From positions 131,468,954 to 131,532,953 of the forward strand of contig OZ023263.1 in assembly GCA_964006375.1 (NCBI GenBank): a stretch of DNA of 64,000 bases, written 5' to 3'. The notes beneath the pieces were generated by a model, which did not search any database, had not been told where the DNA came from, and was given only the letters and a program-made list of their open reading frames with translations. Below, piece by piece: positions 1 through 8,005 of this stretch; position 1 is the stretch's first letter; the number at the start of each line of letters is the position of its first letter. Position numbers and translations under genes: made by a program. The stretch comes from Tillus elongatus. Lineage: Eukaryota; Arthropoda; Insecta; Coleoptera; Cleridae.

Positions 1-277
1 TTTGAGCCAAAATTTTTTTGGTCTGAGATTAAGCTCAAATTGTGTTTGCACATACTTTAAACTTAGTTAAATGTCGGAATAAAATCAGTTCCTATGTAGC
101 TCAAGAATTTTTCAATTTAGAGAGGTTTGAAAACTGTCCCAAAAAACTAAAATAATTTTCTACAAAAACTATCACAATTCTAAAACTATTGCCGATATCG
201 AGTTACAGATTATTTGATTTTTATCCATTAACGTTACTTCAAATTATATATGAGTTTTATCGAATATGGCGGACTTT

Positions 278-296
278 CATTTAATTTTGATCTGAG
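278..296 (+). repeat. Deletion-monomer class i junction (TTTCATTTAATTTT...CTGAG), first of about 19
   Basis: The monomer passes from GGACTTTCATT directly to TAATTTTGATCTGAG, omitting the hinge and the left dyad arm (about 45 bases), so the interval between anchors is about 269 bp. The same join, with GAT, GGT or AGT before CTGAG, occurs near 5861, 8384, 12949, 13851, 17568, 21584, 25589, 28981, 29251, 36987, 37257, 48959, 50809, 51394, 56067, 59867, 60457 and 62307. Confidence 0.85.
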
Positions 297-572
297 ATTA
301 AGCTCAAATTGTGTTTGCACATACTTTAAACTTAGTTAAATGTCGGAATAAAATCAGTTCTTATGTAGCTCAAGAATTTTTCAATTTAGAGAGGTTTGAA
401 GACTGTCCCAAAAAACTAAAATAATTTTCTACAAAAACTATCACAATTCTAAAACTATTGCGGATATCGAGTTACAGATTATTTGATTTTTATCCATTAA
501 CGTTACTTCATATTATATATGAGTTTTATCGAATATGGCGAACTTTCATTTTTTAGCAATTTTTCCATACTA

Positions 573-938
573 CATGAACAGCTGTTTATCGGCGTACGAA
601 AGATTCAAGGTGAATGACATCGCTTTGTTGTACGATCAATACGCACCCCGACTAACGTGGAAGATGGTGCGAATTAGCCAAGTTTACCATGGTAGAGATG
701 GAAGAACTCGAGCCTGCGAGGTCCAACTTCCCAGTGGAACATTACTTCGAAGGCCTATACAGTTGCTATATCCATTAGAACTTCCTACCGTCCCCCCCGA
801 GGTTGTAGAAAATATATTAAAGGTCCCTGGTTCGTTCATAATTGTCTATTGGAAATATTGGCTCCAGCGTTATATTTTCACAATGCGTTACACTTAAATT
901 GGTAGTAAAGGGCTCGAGTTCACTTAAAAACATATCTA
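573..938 (+). mobile_element. BEL/Pao LTR-retrotransposon fragment inserted in a satellite monomer, copy 1
   Basis: Satellite sequence stops just after CCATACTAC (about 573) and resumes with AAGTCGTG (about 939). The interval between neighbouring GATATC anchors is 684 bp, which equals one monomer plus about 369 bp. The inserted DNA has visibly more G+C and a coding-like character in its first 245 bases. The remaining 120 bases (about 818-938) match neither the satellite nor anything I recognise; they could be 3' untranslated or LTR-proximal sequence. No clear target-site duplication is visible, only short similarity (CATACTA on the left, CATATCTA on the right). It is a 5'- and probably 3'-truncated remnant without LTRs, reverse transcriptase or the integrase catalytic core, so it cannot move by itself. 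Confidence 0.8.
574..819 (+). pseudogene. Truncated Pol C-terminal (integrase-tail/DUF5641-like) coding fragment, copy 1
   Basis: About 82 codons read without a stop. Visible landmarks are FKVNDIALLYD, then PRLTWKM, a GRDGRTRACEV segment, LPSG and a closing RRPIQLLYPLEL. This order (hydrophobic patch, tryptophan-containing strand, GRDG-type turn, then an R-P-I-x-x-L-x-P-L-E ending) is how I recognise the domain after the integrase in BEL/Pao polyproteins, listed in Pfam as DUF5641. The fragment begins in mid-domain; everything N-terminal is absent. The frame extends upstream into satellite sequence to an ATG at 535 supplied by the monomer, and downstream to TAA at 895-897 through residues that do not look family-like. 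The 120-codon frame is thus a chance satellite-retrotransposon chimera. Family assignment is from memory of the motif; function is almost certainly lost. Confidence 0.72.
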
Positions 939-2484
939 AAGTCGTGTTCTTTTTTGAGACAAAATTTTTTTGGTCTGAGATTAAGTTCAAATTTTGTTTG
1001 CACATACTTTAAACTTAGTTAAATGTCGGAATAGAATCAGTTCTTATGTAGCTCAAGAATTTTTCAATTTAGAGAGGTTTGAAAACTGTTCCAAAAAAAC
1101 AAAAATAATTTTCTATAAAAACTATCACAATTCTAAAACTATTGCAGATATCGAGTTACAGATTATTTGATTTTTATCCATTAACGTCCCTTCATATTAT
1201 ATATGAGTTATATCGAATTTGGCGGACTTTCATTTTTTGCAACTTTTCCATACTATGTCGTGTTCTTTTTTGAGCCAAAATTTTTTTGGTCTGAGATTAA
1301 GCTCAAATTGTGTCCGCCCATACTTTAAACTTAGTTAAATGTCGGAGTAAAATCAGTTCTTATGTAACTCAAGAATTTTTCAATTTAGAAAGGTTTGAAG
1401 ACTGTTGGAAAAAAACAAAAATAATTTTCTATAAAAACTATCACAATTCTAAAACTATTGCAGATATCGAGTTACAGATTATTTGATTTGTATCCATTAA
1501 CGTCCCTTCATATTATATGAGTTGTATCGAATTCGGCGGACTTTGATTTTTTCGCAATTTTTCCATACTATGTCGTGTTCTTTTTTGAGCCAAAATTTGT
1601 TTGGTCTGAGATTAAGCTCAAATTGTGTCCGCCCATACTTTAACTCAGTTAAATGTCGGAGTAAAATCAGTTCTTATGTAACTCAAGAATTTTTCAATTT
1701 AGAGAGGTTTGAAGACTGTTCGAAAAAAACAAAAATAATTTTTTACAAAAACTATCACAATTCTAAATCTATTGCGGATATCAAGTTACAGATTATTTGA
1801 TTTTTATCCATTAACGTTACTTCATATTATATATGAGTTTTATCGAATATGGCGGACTTTCATTTTTTCGCAATTTTTCCATACTATAGTCGTGTTCTTT
1901 TTTGAGCCAAATTGTGTCCGCCTAGACTTTAAACTTAGTTAAATGTCGGAGTCAAATCAGTTCTTATGTAGCTCAAGAATTTTTCAATTTAGGGAGGTTT
2001 GAAAACTGTTACAAAAAAACAAAAATTATTTTCTATAAAAACTATCACAATTCTAAAACTATTGCAGATATCGAGTTACAGATTATTTGATTTTTATCCA
2101 TTAACGTCCCTTCATATTATATATGAGTTTTATCGAATTCGGCGGACTTTCATTTTTTCGGAATTTTTCCATATTTAAGTCGTGTTCTTTTTTGAGCCAA
2201 AATTTTTTTGGTCTGAGATTAAGCACAAATTGTGTCCGCCCATACTTTAAACTAGTTAAATGTCGGAGTAAAATCAGTTCTTATGTAACTCAAGAATTTT
2301 TCAATTTAGAGAGGTTTGAAGACTGTTCGAAAAAAAACAAAAATAATTTTTTACAAAAACTATCACAATTCTAAAACTATTGCAGATATCGAGTTACAGA
2401 TTATTTGATTTTTATCCATTAACGTCCCTTCATATTATATATGCGTTTTATCGAATTTGGCGGACTTTCATTTTTTCGCAATTT

Positions 2485-2515
2485 TTCCATACTATACTAT
2501 ACAAAGTCGTGTTCT
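2485..2515 (+). repeat. Hypervariable hinge of the monomer (representative)
   Basis: Between CAATTTTTCCAT and GTCGTGTTC the monomers carry linkers from nothing to more than 20 bases: ACTAT, ACTATA, ACTATATAA, ACTATACTATACAAA, AAGT directly, TTCG, ACTATGGA, ACATAA, ACTATATAATAA, ACTTATTTATTAAT or a TA microsatellite. This example holds ACTATACTATACAAA. The flanking 50-base segments are far better conserved. The retrotransposon fragment and several deletion classes break in or next to this hinge. Confidence 0.85.
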
Positions 2516-2517
2516 TT

Positions 2518-2556
2518 TTTGAGCCAAAATTTTTTTGGTCTGAGATTAAGCTCAAA
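2518..2556. other. Nested dyad symmetry in each monomer (representative)
   Basis: TTTGAGC (2518-2524) is complementary to GCTCAAA (2550-2556). Inside, CCAAAA (2524-2529) is complementary to TTTTGG (2533-2538) around a three-T loop, sharing one C with the outer arm. Together they can form an extended hairpin in RNA or a cruciform in DNA. The arrangement recurs in most full-length monomers; the TTTCATTTAATTTT and TATATTTGATCTGAG deletion classes lack the left arm. Function, if any, is unknown. Confidence 0.6.
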
Positions 2557-5500
2557 TTGTGTCCGCCCATACTTTAAACTTAGTTAAATGTCGGAGTAAA
2601 ATCAGTTCTTATGTAGCTCAAGAATTTTTCAATTTAGAGAGGTTTGAAAACTGTTCGAAAAAAACAAAAATAATTTTTTTATAAAAACTATCACAATTCT
2701 AAAACTATTGCAGATATCGAGTTACAGATTATTTGATTTTTATCCATTAACGTCCCTTCATATTATATATGAGTTTTATCGAATTCGGCGGACTTTCATT
2801 TTTTCGCAATTTTTCCATACTGTCGTGTTCTTTTTTGAGCCAAAATTTTTTTGGTCTGAGATTAAGCTCAAATTGTGTCCGCCCATACTTTAAACTTACT
2901 TAAATGTCGGAGTAAAATCAGTTCTTATGTAACTCAAGAATTTTTCAATTTAGAGAGGTTTGAAGACTGTTCGAAAAAAACAAAAATAATTTTTTACAAA
3001 AACTATCACAATTCTAAAACTATTGCAGATATCGAGTTACAGATTATTTGATTTTTATCCATTAACGTCCCTTCATATTATATATGAGTTTTATCGAATT
3101 TGGCGGACTTTCATTTTTTCGGAATTTTTCCATACTATGTCGTGTTCTTTTTTGAGCCAAAATTTTTTTGGTCTGAGATTAAGCTCAAATTGTGTTTGCA
3201 CATACTTTAAACTTAGTTAAATGTCGGAGTAAATTCAGTTCTTATGTAGCTCAAGAATTTTTCAATTTAGAGAGGTTTGAAAACTGTTCCAAAAAAACAA
3301 AAATAATTTTCTACAAAAACTATCACAATTCTAAAACTATTGCCGATATCGAGTTACCGATTTTTCCATAAGTCGTGTTCTTTTTTGAGCCAAAATTTTT
3401 TTGGTCTGAGATTAAGCTCAAATTGTGTCCGCCCATACTTTAAACTTAGTTAAATGTTGGAGTAAAATCAGTTCTTATGTAACTCAAGAATTTTTCACTT
3501 TAGAGAGGTTTGAAGACTGTTCGAAAAAAACAAAAATAATTTTTTACAAAAACTATCACAATTCTAAAACTATTGCAGATATCGAGTTACAGATTATTTG
3601 ATTTTTATCCATTAACGTCCCTTCATATTATATATGAGTTTTATCGAATTTGGCGGACTTTCATTTTTTCGCAATTTTTCCATACTATGTCGTGTTTTTT
3701 TGAGCCAAAATTTTTTTGGTCTGAGATTAAGCTCAAATTGTGTTTGCACATACTTTAAACTTAGTTAAATGTCGGAATAAAATCAGTTCTTATGTAGCTC
3801 AAGAATTTTTCAATTTAGAGAGGTTTGAAAACTGTTCGAAAAAAACAAAAATATTTTTTTTATAAAAACTATCACAATTCTAAAACTATTGCAGATATCG
3901 AGTTACAGATTATTTGATTTTTATCCATTAACGTCCCTTCATATTATATATGAGTTTTATCGAATTCGGCGGACTTTCATTTTTTCGCAATTTTTCCATA
4001 CTGTCGTGTTCTTTTTTGAGCCAAAATTTTTTTGGTCTGAGATTAAGCTCAAATTGTGTCCGCCCATACTTTAAACTTACTTAAATGTCGGAGTAAAATC
4101 AGTTCTTATGTAACTCAAGAATTTTTCAATTTAGAGGTTTGAAGACTGTTCGAAAAAAACAAAAATAATTTTTTACAAAAACTATCACAATTCTAAGGCT
4201 GATATCGAGTTACAGATTATTTGATTTTTATCCATTATTGTCCCTTCATATTATATAGGAGTTTTATCGAATTTGGCGGACTTTCATTTTTTCGCAATGT
4301 TTCCATACTATATAAGTCGTGTTCTTTTTTGAGCCAAATTTTTTTTTGGTCTGAGATTAAGCTCAAATTGTGTCCGCCTAGACTTTAAACTTAGTTAAAT
4401 GTCGGAGTAAAATCAGTTCTTATGTAACTCAAGAATTTTTCAATTTAGAGAGGTTTGAAGACTGTTCGAAAAAAACAAAAATATTTTTTTACAAAAACTA
4501 TCACAATTCTAAAACTATTGCAGATATCGAGTTGCAGATTATTTGATTTTTATCCATTAACGTCCCTTCATATTATATATGAGTTTTATCGAATTTGGCG
4601 GACTTTCATTTTTTCGCAATTTTTCCATACATGTCGTGTTCTTTTTTGAGCCAATTTTTTTTTGGTCTGAGACTAGGCTCAAATGGTGTCCGCCTAGACT
4701 TTAAACTTAGTTAAATGTCGGAGTAAAATCAGTTCTTATGTAGCTCAAGAATTTTTCAATTTAGAGAGGTTTGAAGACTGTCCCAAAAAACTAAAATAAT
4801 TTTCTACAAAAACTATCACAATTCTAAAACTATTGCGGATATCGAGTTACAGGTTATTTGATTTTTATCCATTAACATTACTTCATATTATATATGAGTT
4901 TTATCAAATATGGCGGACTTTCATTTTTCGCAATTTTTCCATGTTCCGTGTTCTTTTTTGAGCCAAAATTTTTTTGGTCTGAGATTAAGCTCAAATTGTG
5001 TTTGCACATACTTTAAACTTAGTTAAATGTCGGAATAAAATCAGTTCTTATGTAGCTCAAGAATTTTTCAATTTAGAGAGGTTTGAAGACTGTCCCAAAA
5101 AACTAAAATAATTTTCTACAAAAACTATTACAATTCTGAAACTATTGCCGATATCGAGTTACAGATTATTTGATTTTTATCCATTAACGTTACTTCATAT
5201 TATATGAGTTTTATCGAATATGGCGGACTTTCATTTTTTCGCAATTTTTCCATACTATGGAGTCGTGTTCTTTTTTGAGCCAAAATTTTTTTGGTTTGAG
5301 ATTAAGCTCAAATTGTTTGCACATACTTTAAACTTAGTTAAATGTCGGAGTAAAATCAGTTCTTATGTAACTCAAGAATTTTTCAATTTAGAGAGGTTTG
5401 AAGACTGTTCGAAAAAAACAAAAATAATTTTTTACAAAAACTATCACAATTCTAAAACTATTGCAGATATCGAGTTGCAGATTATTTGATTTTTATCCAT

Positions 5501-6158
5501 TAACGTCCCTTCATATTATATATGAGTTTTATCGAATTTGGCGGACTTTCATTTTTTCGCAATTTTTCCATACTATGTCGTGTTTTTTTGAGCCAAAATT
5601 TTTTTGGTCTGAGATTAAGCTCAAATTGTGTTTGCACATACTTTAAACTTAGTTAAATGTCGGAATAAAATCAGTTCTTATGTAGCTCAAGAATTTTTCA
5701 ATTTAGAGAGGTTTGAAGACTGTCCCAAAAAACTAAAATAATTTTCTACAAAAACTATCACAATTCTAAAACTATTGCCGATATCGAGTTACAGATTATT
5801 TGATTTTTATCCATTAACGTTACTTCAAATTATATATGAGTTTTATCGAATATGGCGGACTTTCATTTAATTTTGATCTGAGATTGAGCTCAAATTGTGT
5901 TTGCACATACTTTAAACTTAGTTAAATGTCGGAATAAAATCAGTTCTTATGTAGCTCAAGAATTTTTCAATTTAGAGAGGTTTGAAGACTGTCCCAAAAA
6001 ACTAAAATAATTTTCTACAAAAACTATCACAATTCTAAAACTATTGCGGATATCGAGTTACAGATTATTTGATTTTTATCCATTAACGTTACTTCATATT
6101 ATATATGAGTTTTATCGAATATGGCGAACTTTCATTTTTTAGCAATTTTTCCATACTA

Positions 6159-6524
6159 CATGAACAGCTGTTTATCGGCGTACGAAAGATTCAAGGTGAA
6201 TGACATCGCTTTGTTGTACGATCAATACGCACCCCGACTAACGTGGAAGATGGTGCGAATTAGCCAAGTTTACCATGGTAGAGATGGAAGAACTCGAGCC
6301 TGCGAGGTCCAACTTCCCAGTGGAACATTACTTCGAAGGCCTATACAGTTGCTATATCCATTAGAACTTCCTACCGTCCCCCCCGAGGATGTAGAAAATA
6401 TATTAAAGGTCCCTGGTTCGTTCATAATTGTCTATTGGAAATATTGGCTCCAGCGTTATATTTTCACAATGCGTTACACTTAAATTGGTAGTAAAGGGCT
6501 CGAGTTCACTTAAAAACATATCTA
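6159..6524 (+). mobile_element. BEL/Pao LTR-retrotransposon fragment, copy 2
   Basis: This is the second copy of the 366-bp non-satellite island, exactly 5586 bp downstream of the first and with the same two junctions. GATATC anchors at 6049 and 6733 are again 684 bp apart. It arose by duplication of the surrounding satellite block, not by an independent insertion. These two islands are the only unique anchors in the window and would be the natural probes for mapping the array. Confidence 0.8.
6160..6405 (+). pseudogene. Truncated Pol C-terminal (integrase-tail/DUF5641-like) coding fragment, copy 2
   Basis: Codes for the same partial BEL/Pao Pol tail as 574-819. The one coding change I see is valine (GTT, 802) to aspartate (GAT, 6388), just after the conserved LLYPLE ending. 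The chimeric frame again opens at a satellite ATG (6121) and closes at TAA (6481-6483). That the frame stayed open in both copies probably reflects recent duplication; with a single substitution in 82 codons there is too little change to infer selection. Confidence 0.72.
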
Positions 6525-8005
6525 AAGTCGTGTTCTTTTTTGAGACAAAAGTTTTTTGGTCTGAGATTAAGTTCAAATTTTGTTTGCACATACTTTAAAC
6601 TTAGTTAAATGTCGGAATAAAATCAGTTCTTATGTAGCTCAAGAAGTTTTCAATTTAGAGAGGTTTGAAAACTGTTCCAAAAAAACAAAAATAATTTTCT
6701 ATAAAAACTATCACAATTCTAAAACTATTGCAGATATCGAGTTACAGATTATTTGATTTTTATCCATTAACGTCCCTTCATATTATATATGAGTTATATC
6801 GAATTTGGCGGACTTTCATTTTTTGCAACTTTTCCATACTATGTCGTGTTCTTTTTTGAGCCAAAATTTTTTTGGTCTGAGATTAAGCTCAAATTGTGTC
6901 CGCCCATACTTTAAACTTAGTTAAATGTCGGAGTAAAATCAGTTCTTATGTAACTCAAGAATTTTTCAATTTAGAGAGGTTTGAAGACTGTTCGAAAAAA
7001 ACAAAAATAATTTTCTATAAAAACTATCACAATTCTAAAACTATTGCAGATATCGAGTTACAGATTATTTGATTTGTATCCATTAACGTCCCTTCATATT
7101 ATATGAGTTTTATCGAACTCGGCGGACTTTCATTTTTTCGCAATTTTTCCATACTATGTCGTGTTCTTTTTTGAGCCAAAATTTGTTTGGTCTGAGATTA
7201 AGCTCAAATTGTGTCCGCCCATACTTTAAACTTAGTTAAATGTCGGAGTAAAATCAGTTCTTATGTAACTCAAGAATTTTTCAATTTAGAGAGGTTTGAA
7301 GACTGTTCGAAAAAAACAAAAATAATTTTTTACAAAAACTATCACAATTCTAAATCTATTGCGGATATCAAGTTACAGATTATTTGATTTTTATCCATTA
7401 ACGTTACTTCATATTATATATGAGTTTTATCGAATATGGCGGACTTTCATTTTTTCGCAATTTTTTCGTGTTCTTTTTTGAGCCAAAATTTTTGTGGTCT
7501 GAGATTAACCTCAAATTGTGTCCGCCTAGACTTTAAACTTAGTTAAATGTCGGAGTCAAATCAGTTCTTATGTAGCTCAAGAATTTTTCAATTTAGAGAG
7601 GTTTGAAAACTGTTCCAAAAAAACAAAAATTATTTTCTATAAAAACTATCACAATTCTAAAACTATTGCAGATATCGAGTTACAGATTATTTGATTTTTA
7701 TCCATTAACGTCCCTTCATATTATATATGAGTTTTATCGAATTCGGCGGACTTTCATTTTTTCGGAATTTTTCCATATTTAAGTCGTGTTCTTTTTTGAG
7801 CCAAAATTTTTTTGGTCTGAGATTAAGCACAAATTGTGTCCGCCCATACTTTAAACTAGTTAAATGTCGGAGTAAAATCAGTTCTTATGTAACTCAAGAA
7901 TTTTTCAATTTAGAGAGGTTTGAAGACTGTTCGAAAAAAACAAAAATAATTTTTTACAAAAACTATCACAATTCTAAAACTATTGCAGATATCGAGTTAC
8001 AGATT

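Larger units (their letters stand above)
1..2400 (+). repeat. Segmental duplication A, copy 1 (partner 5587-8005)
   Basis: Position 1 aligns with 5587, and the offset of 5586 bp holds through the retrotransposon fragment to beyond 1463. It then shifts to 5587 (one-base indel near 1641) and to about 5604. The last shift combines a deletion in this copy near 1905, where GAGCCAAATTGTG joins the dyad directly to the next block (monomer of 290 bp), and a small loss in copy 2 near 7461. Similarity fades near 2400. Seventeen monomers plus the insertion separate equivalent points. The copies differ by scattered substitutions and small indels, so this duplication is older than the 4005- and 8006-bp ones. 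Confidence 0.9.
2400..5586 (+). repeat. Satellite block with mixed subfamilies, including a 233-bp monomer
   Basis: Monomer anchors at 2713, 3028, 3345, 3578, 3894, 4201, 4523, 4838, 5150 and 5466. Most monomers are CCGCC types with the GTTCGAAAAAAAC block. Monomer 3345-3577 is only 233 bp: GAGTTAC jumps straight to CGATTTTTCCATAAG, losing about 85 bases including the CATATTATATATG and GGCGG segments. The monomer at 5150 carries the linker CCATACTATGGAGTCG, a marker shared with 16021, 19125, 27764 and 35770. No gene or unique sequence is present. Confidence 0.9.
5587..8005 (+). repeat. Segmental duplication A, copy 2 (partner 1-2400)
   Basis: This block repeats 1-2400 with the retrotransposon fragment at the same point in the same monomer, including shared oddities of the host monomer (GGCGAACTTTC before the insertion and GAGACAAAA after it). 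Insertion therefore preceded duplication. Small differences include GTT versus GAT at 802/6388, a T-run difference near 967/6553 and A versus G at 1034/6620. Near 7461 this copy lost the hinge (CAATTTTTTCGTGTTC). The part from about 6860 onward is also related to 16060 onward, so three related blocks exist here, but the third lacks the retrotransposon fragment. Confidence 0.9.

Noticed and set aside
573..938. A complete or active LTR retrotransposon or virus-like element.
   Set aside because: Only about 80 codons of the Pol tail are present; LTRs, primer-binding site, reverse transcriptase, protease and integrase core are all absent.
817..1005. Reverse-strand open frame of 62 codons across the right edge of the retrotransposon fragment (also 6403-6591).
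   Set aside because: It overlaps satellite and non-coding remnant, has no recognisable motif, and lies opposite the Pol-like frame; it is a shadow frame.
2440..2452. CATATTATATATG as a TATA box or promoter in each monomer.
   Set aside because: It is A+T-rich like its surroundings, is present in about 200 copies, and has no gene downstream. Satellite transcription is possible, but the sequence alone does not support a promoter call.
2708..2893. A 60-66-codon open frame, rich in Phe, Ile, Leu, Ser and Tyr, recurring in most monomers (also at 3889, 14032, 21767, 30358 and many more) as a possible repeated small protein.
   Set aside because: It begins at TTG, not ATG, in an apparently eukaryotic sequence. 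Its composition simply reflects T-rich DNA, it is broken by every hinge indel, and its C-terminal end changes frame from monomer to monomer. No selection on codons is apparent.
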